Positions 23,025 through 35,480 of a stretch of 64,000 nt of DNA are shown here, piece by piece. The DNA is from Sipunculus nudus (lineage: Eukaryota > Annelida > Sipuncula > Golfingiida > Sipunculidae), in contig CM049319.1 of NCBI GenBank assembly GCA_026874595.1, forward strand, positions 13,297,601 through 13,361,600, in the 5' to 3' direction. The notes under the pieces were generated by a model, which saw only the letters and a list, made by a program, of their open reading frames with translations, did not search any database and was not told where the DNA came from. A program made the position numbers and the translations under genes. The number at the start of each line of letters is the position of its first letter. Within the stretch, counting starts at the first letter, position 1.

Positions 23025-24745
23025 AAGACAAAAAGATCATACAGACAAACAGACGTGTAGACGATAGATACCAGCCAAAGGTAAAGACAGATAGATCATA
23101 CAGACAAGCAGATAATTAAGACAAACAGATAGAGGCCAGCCAATGATAAATACAAATATATCATACAGACAAACAGATAATAAACAGAAACAGACCAAAC
23201 AGACGAGCAGACGATAGAGGCCAGCCAACGATAAAGACAGATAAATCATACAGACAAACAGATAATAAAGAGAAACAGACCAAACAGACGAGCAGACGAT
23301 AGAGGCCAGCCAACGATAAAGACAGATAAATCATATAGACAAACAGATAATAAAGAGAAATAGACCAAACAGACGAGGAAATGATAGAGGCTAGCCAATG
23401 ATAAATACAAATAGATCATACAGACAAACAGATAATAAAGAGAAACAGACCAAACAGACGAGCAGACGATAGAGGCCAGCCAACGATAAAGACAGATAGA
23501 TCCTACAGACAAACAGATAATTAGGACAAACAGACGAAACAGACGAGGAGACGATAGAGGCCAGCCAATGATAAAGGCAAGCACACGACAAGACGAACGA
23601 CAATAAGCTCAAGCGGACAATGGTGATGAGTAGATAATAGAGACCAGACAACGATAAAGACAAATAAACCATACAGACAAATAGACGACGGATAAACAAA
23701 CGATTAAACCAACAGAGGATAAAGACCAGCAGACAATAAAAAAACAAACAGAAGAAAGAGACGAGAAGACGGTAGAGATGAGCAGACGATAAAGAAAAGC
23801 ACAAGTCAATAGACGGTAGAGATAAACAAGACGATAATAACAAGCAGACGATAAGGACAAACAGACGAATAGAGGCTAAAGACATGTAGGCGAGCAGACG
23901 ATAAGGCCAATTAACGAGAGTAAAGAGCAGATAAAAAAGACAAACAGGCGTGCAGAGAAAAAAAGACTATAGAGATAAACAGAAGAAATAGAGAAACAGA
24001 AAAGGACAAGGAGAAGATACAGGCAAGCAGACGATAGAAACGAGCAGATGATATAGACGAGCAGACGATACAGACAAACAGTCGAGCAGATTGTTTGAGA
24101 CAAGCCAGCGATACAAACATGCAGAATATAGAGAAAAGCAACGAGCAGACGACAGAGACCAACAGACGATTGAGACGAGCAGACGATAATCAAAAATAGA
24201 AGATAAATACCAAAGAAGACAAAGACAAACAGACTAGCTAGACGACAGAGACGAGTAGACGATTAAGAAAAACAAAAGGTAGAGAAAAAACAGACGAGAA
24301 GCCGATATTGGCCAGCAGAAGATAAAGATAAATAGACAATAGAGACAAGCAGACGATAATGACAAAGAGATGATAGAGACGAGTAGACAGTAATGATAAA
24401 GAGACGATAGAGACGAGTAGTTGATAATGATAAAGAGACGATAGACACAAACAGGCAACAGAGACAAGCAGAAAACAGAAACAAGCAGGCGAAGAGGTAA
24501 AAGACGAGCAGATGAGAAGGATAGGCAGACCCGTAAGAGGATCAGACGATAAAGTCAAGCAGACTGTAGAGACAAGCCAGGGATAAAGACATGCAGAATA
24601 CAGAGGCAGCCAGCGAGCCGACGACAAAGCACTAGAAGGCAGGGACAAACAGACTGTAGCGATAACAGACTTTAAAGAGACGATAAAAATAAAGACGATA
24701 AAGACAAACAGACGATAGAGACGAGCATGTGGTAAGAATTAGTAC
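23025..24745 (+). repeat. GACA/GATA-type minisatellite with ~85-bp higher-order unit
   Basis: Words GACAAACAGA, GACGAGCAGACGATAGAG and GATAAAGAC repeat for 1.7 kb. Between about 23035 and 23580 a longer unit is visible: GACGAGCAGACGATAGAGGC-type sequence recurs at 23202, 23288, 23372, 23457 and 23542 (spacing 84-86). From 23600 on the order decays into short words. The minus-strand open frames across it (up to 164 codons, rich in Ser, Leu, Cys, Tyr) arise because T is nearly absent from the plus strand, removing minus-strand stops. Confidence 0.95.
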
Positions 24746-26319
24746 ATAGGATACAAGCAATCAGAAAATGAATTAAGAAAACCAACCGATGAAGAAAATA
24801 ATACTAATAATTACTTTAATCAATAAATCAAACTGTGAATCATGCAGTATTGTTCAAGACCTTGGAAAATGTTGGAGAAATCAATTTATTTGTGTTGTCT
24901 TTTCATATGAAATGCATGAGCTTTAACCTTGATTATGAAAACACAAAAGTAACTGATATGAATAAATATGAAACATATTAATACTGAAACAGAGCTGCTC
25001 CGCTGTTCGTAAGATTTGAATGTATTCGTGATGATTGCTTTTCGTCAAAGGAATAATTTTCTTCTCAATTCGCAGATAAAGCTTTATGCGTCTCTCTACC
25101 TTTCCACTCTTTCCCATAAGAACAACCACAAGGAGTAATCAGATTCATTTCTCTTTAGCATGAAATATGTAACAATTTTCAAATGATTAGATTTTTTTGC
25201 GGTGCTTTTTTATTTCACTAAATATCAAATTGATTTTTTATATCAAGTGCGATAGTACCTTTTTTATATGATATTAAACATTTCAACAATCGATTCTAAT
25301 GAACATGGACTATAATATGTCTAGTTTCTATGGATATCTGTAAGTCTTATTGGTACACATGATAGGCATATATTAAACACGGTTTAGGAATGTTTTTAAC
25401 TTTATTGGTGGTATACGCATGCACTGATTAACTAGAATAATTGTAACATAATTTTAACATGACAACGATTACTTGAATTTATTGGAAAGCGCTCTGAGCA
25501 ATTGTATGTTTGGTATGGCTCTGTATAAATCTACATTATTATTATTATTATTATCATTATTATTTTTATTATTACTATTACTATTATTATTATAAGTGTA
25601 ACTATGGCATTTTGTCACTCAGTCGATGGTGGCGAGGCAAACGATGTATGTATGACGATATTAATGTAGGTGGCGCCAACATTCTTGAACTGAAAATGAT
25701 AAACCGTATTTTAAAGCATTCAGTGCTCTGATATTTCATTCTTACCTTGTATATTCGACGTAACCAGTGTTCTTAACACTTGTTAAGCACTTTACCATAC
25801 AAGACACCAAGGCACACCCGCAAGATAACAAAAAGACCTTTCGGAGTCATTTAATTAAATATCTATTTAAATATTATGTAGCGAAACACATTATTTAATT
25901 GATAGTCGCACAAGCATGCTTCTCACGCGAGCTCTTAACCATCTTTGCGTTTTGTTATTGAGTAGGCCTATACATCGTCAAGTGATAATAAACGCTCCCT
26001 CATTACCAACTAGGAACCAAGTGTTAATTATATTCATCTAAAATGAAAGATGGATAGCATTTATGTGAATACACTTTTGTAGGAGACTGCACCCAAACGT
26101 CCTTGATACGTGAATTGCTCACCTTTGTGACGTTATAGACATTCATAGCTAGACCAAATGGACAGGAAGTGTATTAGCATGCAATTAGCACGCACTAACT
26201 GCCTGTTTTTTTTTCTCCATTATTTTCCAAAACCAGAACATCAAATGATCAGTTGGCGCCCACTTGCTAACAAAACCCTTGCTCGGAATTGTCAAGACAA
26301 TATTGGCGGTTATAATTCA
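24746..26319. other. No gene seen
   Basis: AT-rich DNA with a (TTA)n repeat; nothing else recognisable. Confidence 0.5.
25535..25593. repeat. (TTA)n repeat
   Basis: About 19 imperfect TTA/CTA units. Confidence 0.95.
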
Positions 26320-26466
26320 CCTCATAGGGGACTGGACAGTCGATCGGTTAACCGCTCGGCATCCCCACTGGAGACCCGGGTTCGATCCCCGGAAATGCCC
26401 ATGAGAGGGGGTTGTAGAGGCCTGTCTAATGTCAGTGGTTTTATCGGGGTCCTCCTGTTCGCTCCA
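26320..26466 (+). mobile_element. tRNA-derived SINE, family 1, best tRNA-like head
   Basis: ACAGTCGATCGGTTAACCGC gives an A-box and GGGTTCGATCCCCGG a near-perfect B-box at ordinary tRNA spacing. They are followed by ATGAGAGGGGGTTGTAGAGG and GGTTTTATCGGGGTCCTCC, the family's conserved centre. The open frame 26158-26469 overlapping it is not a gene. Confidence 0.7.
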
Positions 26467-26693
26467 TAAGTACCGTACACCATCCGAATCTTGAAGAGTT
26501 CATCGTATTAGTTTGTATTATTAGTTGTTCAATCTATGTTAAACAAATGAAGTTTATATTAAATACACCCGAAATTGCTTTATTATTGATGTGTTCATGC
26601 TGTACTCTATTCACCACCTTTGTCTGACCTGTTTTTGGAGATAATTGTCTGAAGTTTATATTTTTCCATGAATTCATAGATAGCTGCATAAGC

Positions 26694-27193
26694 CTGTATC
26701 TCACTGGGCTGCGATAGCTTGCGACAAATTGCGAACGGCATTTGAGAGAGAGTCTCAAATTTGTCTTAGAACATTCGTGGCGGTTCTCAATTTCCTTTCG
26801 AGATTCGCAACGTCTCTCCAACAATTCTCAGGTCAGTTTCCTCGAGTCAGGAAGTGGGAGAACTGCGAAACAACTTTGAGAGGGGTTCACGACCTATGTA
26901 ATTACATTGCAAATATTATCAGATAAAAATAAGAATCTGACATTCTGGGTGCAAACTGTCGTGCGAATATTTCACATATGCCGTGTGAATGTCTTGTGAA
27001 CATCGCACAGCATTCGCGCGACGAGTATACGAACTCCAGCAGAATTTTGGGCCATACACTCGCGCGATGTACGCAAACGTGTAATAAGTACAATTCAGTG
27101 TGATTGCAAGTGAAAATTTCGCTAATTCGCGTTTTTCTCGCAGTATTTGTGTCTCGAACTAGTCGCAAGCTGTCGCAACCCATTGAGATACAG
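26694..27193. mobile_element. 500-bp inverted-repeat element flanked by ~43-bp direct repeats
   Basis: Termini CTGTATCTCACTGGGCTGCG (26694 on) and, inverted, CTGTATCTCAATGGGTTGCG (27193 down) match 28 of the first 31 bases. The interior is rich in TTGCGA / TCGCAA and CGCG words. Outside, TTTATATTTTTC..ATGA..TCA..TAGA.AGCTGCATAAG occurs on both sides (26651-26692 and 27201-27246). No transposase frame. Confidence 0.7.
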
Positions 27194-27249
27194 ACTATAT
27201 ATTGTTTATATTTTTCAATGATGTCATGCTTAGAGAGCTGCATAAGGAA

Positions 27250-29150
27250 GTGACAATCTTCTATTTTAATCAAGAATCTACAGTTAATTTTTCACAATTT
27301 TTTTGACTCATACAAATGTTCTGACAGATCAAAGGTGTCTCTGCATAAGTAGCCGGATTGTACTTTTTTTGGAGTGTACAAATGACATTATCTTATCATC
27401 ACCAGTCAACTGAGACTGTTTTTGCACGTGACCAATGATCTTGACCGCCATAAATTGGGCTGATAAGTTAGATAAAATCTAGACGGATTTCTCTTATTAT
27501 TTTAAAATAATCGTTTTATAATATCGTGTAAGGTAGGTATTTCCGTTGTAAAAAATAAGGTCCAATAATATTCTATTATATAATATAATATATAAATATA
27601 TATAAATATTCTTTTTTTATTCTTAAATTTATATTATCATATTTTGCCCTTGAAACGTAATTAATAAAAATTTTAATTAGTGTGGACATGAGCGGATGGA
27701 ACGGACTGTAGACTAGAAAGAAATAACATCCATCCCCTGTACAGAACTGACTTTTTTGCGATTGCAGTTTTGAAACCAAATGCCGTAAGTTATCTGTTCG
27801 AGGGAAACAAGAGTGAAAATATGAGAAAGGCAATACTCTGATTTTTAATTAATTCTAAAACATCAACAAGTATAAAGAGATAAGGACAGTTATTCCAAAT
27901 TCTTTCCATGCATATATGGTTTATATAGCAAATCGAGTGTGTAAGCTATTTTTACCATCTCCATGCCTCAGTTGAAACATTTTTTTCACACAAGTTTGTC
28001 AGTGACACCTATACTCTTTATCTCATTATCTCTGATTAGTATTATTGCGTGTTGCTCTAAGATTTTCATAGGAACTCTTATAGCGACACTAAGGCTTAAG
28101 CAATACATTGTTCAACATCACGTTCAAAATATATACACTCATATTTTTTTAACAGTAAGGATTTACCAATTGAAGTGTGAGCTGTTATAGCTATGATTTA
28201 AAGACTGTAATTAGGACTTGTTTATACATGTCATTAACATCAGACAAGTCTGATATGATTTAAGATGTATTTAGTATTTATAATAAGTAAAATCTGACAA
28301 GTAATGTGAATTAGTATATTCTGATAATTTTTTAATTATGTACAATTTTGTTCTTTTTATAAGTGATCAAGAAATGATTGACGGATGCCCCCTCTCCACT
28401 TTGGATTTGCCACTGTTTAACATTTGCGATTACATGTTACGTTATGTGAAATCTCCGGCAACTTATGACAATATAACTCGTGTTCAGATGGGACTTACAA
28501 AGTGGGCGAAAAATGAACCCTTTTAAACCGCGTAATAATTAAAAATAGAGGATCTTATGACAACAGTGTAGGCACATGTGCCCGATTACCCTACGTAGAT
28601 CACCCACACAGACAAACAACCGTGGGCGTCTGGACATGTCAATAACCGCCATACGTAAGCTGCCACACCTGTATTTGGGTATCGTATACGCTTATATGGG
28701 CTTTGCGTTTAATAATCATTAATATAACACTTGCATCATTTCTGTGGTTAATGCTAATTTTAGCTGCACTTATACGTCGTAAATCCTCAAGATATTTATT
28801 TTATATTATACTTATAAGGTTCTTTGAGAGTTCACATGAGCTTCATGATCTCAAAATGACATTTGTCAGGTATATTTAATTCGGCTTGGTAAAAAATTGG
28901 ACACTGATGTTTTGGTTTCTCCGTGTGGGTTTCTGTATCTGTCTTTCAACAGTCTGTAACTAAAGGGCGGGGGCTTGGTTTGTCATTGTAAATCGGCTAT
29001 ACTATAATCAAGTCAGTACTCAAGTCAGGACAAAAATGGTCTTTTTAAACGGTCAATTGACCATGCGAAAACGTTAAAATATGTCGATCCATGCAAACAA
29101 CGCTAGTGAAACCGTCATGTCACTCAAACGTAATTCATAATTACCATATA
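27250..29150. other. No gene seen apart from the possible exon at 28.4 kb
   Basis: AT-rich; no repeats of note. Confidence 0.45.
28355..28526 (+). other. Possible terminal coding exon, unidentified
   Basis: After a pyrimidine-rich tract ending TTTTTATAAG, the frame reads D-Q-E-M-I-D-G-C-P-L-S-T-L-D-L-P-L-F and ends W-A-K-N-E-P-F-stop at 28526. Amino-acid make-up is that of a globular protein and codon use is less A/T-driven than the chance frames around it. No AATAAA close by and no partner exon seen, so it stays tentative. Confidence 0.3.
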
Positions 29151-29157
29151 GGCCATA

Positions 29158-29340
29158 TACAGTGGATTCTGTCCGAAAGACCACCTGTCTAATTAGACCA
29201 CCCGTCTATTATGACTATCTTTGAGTGAACAGAAACTGTTCACATAGGTTACATTTGACCTGTCTAATAGGATCATCTTTGAATTAAGACCAATTTTGGC
29301 CAGTCCCACGTGCGGTAATTATTTCACAGGCTTCACTGTA
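29158..29340. mobile_element. Tigger/pogo-like MITE
   Basis: 183 bp beginning TACAGTGGATTCTGT and ending ACAGGCTTCACTGTA, with TA on both outer sides as for Tc1/mariner-superfamily insertions. Internal spacing of GACCACC and CTAATTAGACCACCCGTCTA resembles pogo/Tigger-derived short elements. Terminal repeats match 10 of 13 bases. Confidence 0.6.
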
Positions 29341-30942
29341 TAAAAATTTAAGCAACCGTGGCAAGCCTCCCCCGGTCTTGGAAATCAGGTCAAATCTAAA
29401 ATCTAATATCAAGTGCAAATCTGTGAACTGTGAATATTTCATTGACCAAAAAAGCAGTTTTGTGAAATCTTCCGTATTGAAGATCTAGGGCATTTACTGA
29501 CAGAGGAAGAAATTTTAATGCAGAAAACTAACGATATGCATTTTCAGGAATGCAGCCCTCCGCCAAAAGGGGCGGTTACTAATGCGGGGTACGCCGCAAC
29601 TCGTTTTTCATTCGGGTCGACGGTTTACACTAAAGGAAACCTGAATAAAAACTGGTTACTAAAAGTGTAACATTTGTATTCACACAGAGATCATTAAGGG
29701 AAACATATATGTCACGTTTTATGTACCCTGCAAAGTAAATATACAAATAAAACATTTTTTTGTTTGTGCTGGTTTTTCTCTTATGTGTTATTTGCGGCAA
29801 TTGTGTAAATCGACACCTTTTAGAAAGCGGGGGAACAGAGAAGCATTTTTTTTTATAAAATACAAATATGTCCAATTCCACTTCATCAACAATTCATCAT
29901 GCTAAATCTATATAAAGCAGGTTTGAAACTGTAGATTTTAACTTTTGACATTCGAAATTGATGTCAGTTGTTTTGTTACTGTATAAAATATCAGGCATTT
30001 GTCGTATTATCTAGCGGTATCACTCATGGGGAAAAAATCACTTTACAACGCAAGTAATAATTTGTTTTAATATCCATACGTGCATTTTTATCAATTTAAC
30101 TATTTTTCAAAACTTTTTGTAGATGCCCAAAGGCCCTGGTTACCGATTATCAGCTTTTTCTATGACAATAATATCAATGCCAGTAAAGCTGCATGGATTG
30201 AGCAATAATAGTAGAAATATTACATGGTCCTAATGACGCAAGAAGTTGCTACCCTAGATGTTAAACTGAACTTGAATGAAGTACCTTAATCGATATTCAC
30301 AATATTTTTTACAATGTTTTCTGTGAAACTTGGATTACGTATAATATCGTATTTGACGCAATGAGTGTCCTCACCTTATTGAGCTCCCCCCCCCCCCCCC
30401 AAGTGGTTTTTTTAGGAGTCTCTCCGAGAAAACGGAAGAGACGAGTCATCGTCGGTTAAACCCCCTTGGCAGTACTAACGGTCACCGTTATTTTTCCACC
30501 TCGCTTGGAGTTTCTGATGCCGTGCAATTATGTCATTTTTTGAGACCCGAAAATATTGGCCAGCGATAAAAAGTTTCGCCAGAACCGTAAAAAATTAGGT
30601 TTTCCGGCTTTAAATGGAAGATTTCCGTTGACATCAAAAGTAGCCGAGTTTGAAACCTGCCAGCACCTCCCATGACACATGGACTTTTGTTTTGATACAT
30701 AGAAACAGTGCTAGCTTTTCAGCAAATGACAGCTGACGTCAAACTGCATAGTTCCTCAGAAACTGTCTCATGGTCTTTCCGTTTGATCGTAACCATTGAG
30801 CTCATATTTTTACCGAGCCTGACAGTTGTTTGAGCCGATGGTAAAAAAATAAGTATAACGTGCTAGTCATATGGTCCATACCCTATTCATCAACAGATCG
30901 TCAGGGAATAACAGTTTAAACATCGTCCCCTCACTCAAAAAA

Positions 30943-31001
<59 letters not shown>

Positions 31002-34000
31002 TTCAAATTGTTTACAATCTTTCTCATGTTAAAATGTTATCAATGAAATTGATTGCACAGGGCTTGTCCTTAACTGTGAGTTTCTGATTGGCGTCTATAC
31101 ACGATTCGCGCAGGCAAACTTTAAAAAAAAATAACAGAAAAATTCTCAATAGTTGTGTCTTTAAATCTACATACACACATGAAATCAATGGATTCTACTT
31201 AATGCACGTGGGAAACTCATATTGGCTCAAGTTACCAGCTAATTTGCTCCATGGGTCTGTAAAGTCTCGGAGAGTTCATTAAACGGCATTTGCGAGTTGT
31301 GAGAGATCTTTGCTCATAAAGGTGCGTTGATTCAGGGAATATTTACATAATAATTAAAATAAAATGGGTGGACCGTTTATTTGGGTTTAGGCGTCCGTTT
31401 ATGGGATATACTATCCGGAGATTAGTGGTATCTAAATTGCGACACCCAAACTATGTTGGTATATTGTAGGTCATTGAAATAAAAATGGGTATGTTCATTG
31501 TGTAAGTAATGGTATTGTAAATTTTTAAAATAATACCCTCACAAAAAACAATGAAGATATGAAAATATTGAATATAAGCCTCTTGAATGTGTGACCAGCG
31601 AACGGTCTATAACCTGTTCTCTATGCAATCGTGAGACTACCTCACTGCAAAGTATGATACAGTTATATGACAGACAAGGGTGGTCTCACACTGGTCGTCC
31701 AAGTCACAACAGGCCGCACGTCAAGTGAAAACCATTTCGAGGTTTGTGCGATATGCTTAAATTATAATCAATATAGCCGCAACTGTTCATTTTTCAGAAA
31801 TATCACAGACCATCGCAGAAGTCGTTTGTTTTCTGCGACTTGTCGCGGTTGCATATGATCATGCCTCAGGTGTGACTTGGGTTTTATTTATTTAACAGAG
31901 ATCACATATTTTATTGAGTGTTTCCATCATATTCCTAATTTGTAAGTTATATCAGCAAGCTTGTAGAATGTCTGTTGAATAGTGTCTCATTATTAAGCTT
32001 TCAGATATTTCAAAATTATCCAAAAGTATAGAATCCAAGATGAAATGTCCGGGAGGATATCGGAAGGCGTGTTTGTAATTCTTCATGCCGCTTATTGGGG
32101 ACTCCAGGGCAATTGCAGTAGCCCTCCGTACATATATATCACGGTTATAAAACCCCTTCCAGTTTATAGGATATAAAATCATTACATGTCATTTATTAAA
32201 TTTTAACTACGCTGCCTAGTGTGATAGAGTGAGTTAATTTAATATAAGTTATTTTGAATTCACTAATTTAAAACTTATTAAAGATTTTAATGCTGAATTT
32301 TCGCAGATTTTCTTTCACAAATGCCACTTTTTAAAGTCAAAAATGAGAGTTAACATATGGATTTATTATTATTGTATTTAACGTTCGACTCTCTATTTTT
32401 TATGGAGTTGCTGAGCGAAATAATCATATCCGTGTGACAGTTAGGTCCCCTCTATCTCAAAATCCTGAACCCGTCACTGCTTAAACCACCCTTTTCTGCC
32501 ACAGATGATTTCTACTAAAAACCATTTTAAAAATTAATATACTTTATTTCCAATATATAACTCCCATTATCTGAATGACAGGGGGACAATTATATTAATT
32601 ATCTCTGTCTTAGCTGAGCTAAATATCCGCTCATCAACGAGGAGTTCGTTCTAAGATCAAGAGCTATATATGATTTTTAAATCATAATTACCATGTTAAC
32701 AATTATTTAAATCCGTCTTATTTCCGATTGCTAATTAATGGAGAATAAAGAACATAATTGTGATGTTGTCTTGTGTAATGAATATGACTGAATATAAGAA
32801 TTTTAATAATGAATTCAGTTTCATTTCTGGAATGCCATCAGCCACCTGGCCGGTATACTGCATCCATAAATCATTAACTCTAATTTACTGGCAATGTTGT
32901 GCTGTTTATTGCCTGCGCCAGAAGGGTATGCGTTCATTCCCGTTCGTGTGTTTGTTTGTGTGTGTGTTTGTTCACAATATAATTCACGCAATCATGAACG
33001 AAATCTCAAGAAATTTTCAGGAATAGGCCAAGGAAAATCAATTAGATTTTTGTGTTAATCCAGCATCTTATCCAGATTCGAAAGTGGGAAATCGTCATTA
33101 AGAGATATTAAAACATGTACGATCACTTATGCACGAATCAGCGTGAGAATATGGGAAAAATAAGTGTAATGCACAGAAGAAAGCCTCATTGCGGCCCGAC
33201 CACCTGTTCATGTCACGCTCGAGCGCCAGCACCACAGACTGACGTAGTCCAGTGTGTTCGCAGAGGGTTTTTTTTTTAAAACTTGTGCTTCCGTGGCGGA
33301 GGCACATATCCATGGGGATGCAAATATCTGATTTAAATTTTTTTTTATCTTTTGACAAAACACACAAAAAGTTCTGAACAAGTGTTCCCATAATTAAAAT
33401 TATATTTTGCCGCCCTAGGTAAAGAGCAAAACATACAATATGTTTTGCATTGTTGATTGAATACAATGTTCCTGGATAATAAATACAACAGAAACATAGA
33501 ACGACGTCATAAATGATCCTCCTATGAGTGGCTGTATCATGATTTAATAGTTTGCTGTTGTGACCTCACGACACGTCATCGTGTGATAAAACTGCTATTC
33601 ATGTGGTGTCTATAAATGGCTATGTCTCTAAAATTCAAAATGTCAGATCCATTTCAAGTAGATCTTTGCTATTATAATGTATACCCTGTCCCAACAATAT
33701 TTTTCAGCTTTAATATATATATTGTGAAAAACCGGAGGAGCGAACCTTGAATCCGTATCACCAAGAAGTGCCAACTGAAATTTGGCAAAACTTTTAGAAA
33801 TTAAGACACACACATTTTGCAGTTTTGCATAATCCATCACAAACGATCATGTGTGTACATGCAGAGAGGTCCTATTAACAAGAAAAAATTCTAAGCCAGT
33901 CAGAGAAATAAGAAGGACGGGACACAGAGCAGCAAACGATATTAAAACCGGAGAATGTACAGTGAACGATTGTACATTGATCCTTAACTTTAGCTTTTTC
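29341..34000. other. No gene seen
   Basis: Contains a poly-C run, a (TA)n tract and one TGACGTCA at 30734. Frames at 31667-31858, 32760-33026 and 33098-33466 show no motif or splice logic. Confidence 0.45.
30945..30999. repeat. (TA)n microsatellite
   Basis: Uninterrupted TA units after an A7 run. Confidence 0.97.
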
Positions 34001-34003
34001 AGT

Positions 34004-34294
34004 AAGGCCAAAATAAGGTATGGTTCTTAGGCACCGCCCGCGTCAATTTTAATCTCCCCCCCCCCCCCACGAAATTTTTTTTATTTTGATTTTTATATTT
34101 CAGAAGGACTTAATAATATAATTTATGTAGTGCTTTTACCTGTTTAGCAAATAAAGTTATTCTTATACCTTCCTGATCATATGACATTTTTATCGAAACA
34201 AACGAAAAAAAGGGGGGGGGGGGGGAATTAAATACCGCCCGCCCGTACTAATTTCTGAAAAAAAGTGTCTGAGAACTATACTTTTTTTGGCCTT
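34004..34294. mobile_element. Foldback MITE with ~30-bp inverted ends and internal poly-C/poly-G
   Basis: Left end AAGGCCAAAATAAGGTATGG (34004 on) and right end, inverted, AAGGCCAAAAAAAGTATAGT (34294 down) remain similar for ~30 bp to TTCTYAGRCAC. Further inward both halves carry a GCCCGC block and then a C12 run (34058-34070) opposite a G14 run (34213-34226). The whole element is therefore an imperfect palindrome of ~290 bp with no coding frame. Confidence 0.75.
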
Positions 34295-34441
34295 ATTCCA
34301 AAGAATTTACTTGTTCAATAGGTAAAATTAAGATGATTTAGGAGGATTTGGGCAAAATTTCCTTAACCAAATATCACGGTCATATAGTAGGTACATGCAA
34401 ATATCAATAAATAATCGATTATCCGTCGTTTGATTTCTTAG

Positions 34442-34860
34442 TTTTATCGATTATGGTGGAGAATTTGTTTCTCGAACTGGCTGAGACTAGCAAGAGATTC
34501 CTCAAGAAGGTTTGTTCATTAAATTCAATGCTGTCCTGTATATACGTGGGCTTTTATAAAAGGATATGTTTGTTTAAAATATTCTAACATGCATGGTCTA
34601 AATTAACAATTGCTGGCGGGAGTGATCCTTTTTTTAATAGCTGTAAACGTGGGCATTCAGCACGACAGCCCTTTGACAGGTAATAGTTATTTCGCAGACG
34701 CCTGTGGACAGATTACAGGAACGTTTGTGATAAAACCCTTGTGTGGTCAGCACTCGACGTCACCGTAGACGGCAAATTGTGTTTTTCTTCTTTTTCAGGA
34801 AATGCTTTCTGTGGGCATTGTCCCAATTTTCATTCATTGAATCCAAGATATGTGCCACAG
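34442..34860 (+). other. Possible last two exons of an unidentified plus-strand gene
   Basis: Acceptor TTGATTTCTTAG ends at 34441. Then 68 bases read S-I-M-V-E-N-L-F-L-E-L-A-E-T-S-K-R up to donor AAG|GTTTGT (34509/34510), phase 0. A strong acceptor CTTCTTTTTCAG ends at 34798 and continues in phase E-M-L-S-V-G-I-V-P-I-F-I-H-stop. AATAAA occurs near 35119. Signals agree but are short enough to be chance. Confidence 0.2.
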
Positions 34861-35324
34861 CTGATTAGAGTTGTCGAAATGAACATGGAACATAAGTTCG
34901 TGTGGGAAACGTGAGCAATAACATGACATCCACGTAAAATGACATAAAAATACTTCTTAAACTTTGTTCCTCTTATAAAAAATTGTTCTTCCTTCATCTC
35001 GTAGACCACATTTGAGAATATCTCGAAACGCATGGTACCTAGAGACAGTTTCATCTATATATTAGCTCAAATACACCATTTATTAAATTCATCTATGCCT
35101 TTGCACAAACAAGCTGGAAAAATAAATGACGTATGAACATTGGTAACAATAAAAATTTGCTTATCATAATCAAAGTTTTCTAAAGGACAAGTGTTTTGAA
35201 TAATTAAATTAATCTAGTACAGCAATGTGTAATAGTTTTTAAAAATCTTACATATTAACATCAAGTTAATTTAAATTATATTATTATATTTTTAACTGTA
35301 TAAAAAGAGCGAGAATAGTTTCTT

Positions 35325-35480
35325 CCGCGAGGCAAAGGAGGTTATGTTTTCTCCATGTGTCTGATTGGTTGTTTGTTGGGTTGTTTGTCTGTTCGTTTAA
35401 TTACGCAAAACTACTTTCTTGATGGGTGGAGCATGGGTCAGTCAATTTCGTGCAGATGGAGATGAAATTCCAAATGATTT
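35325..35480 (+). repeat. Dispersed-repeat fragment (GGAGGTTATGTTTTC type)
   Basis: GCAAAGGAGGTTATGTTTTC, TCTGTTCGTTTAATTACGCA, AAACTACTTTCTTGATGGGT match a repeat I remember from many invertebrate genomes. A sequence like its usual end (GGTGGAGGTAAGCGCTC) is at 53805-53830 as a separate fragment. From memory only. Confidence 0.35.

Noticed and set aside
23037-24648. Minus-strand open frames up to 164 codons, rich in Ser/Leu/Cys/Tyr, resembling membrane proteins
   Set aside because: They lie over the GACA/GATA array; with almost no T on the plus strand, minus-strand stop codons cannot occur. All three minus frames are open together.
33829-34030. Stop-to-stop plus frame of 66 codons with protein-like composition
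   Set aside because: No start, no clear splice sites, and it runs into the foldback element; frames this long are expected by chance in the window.
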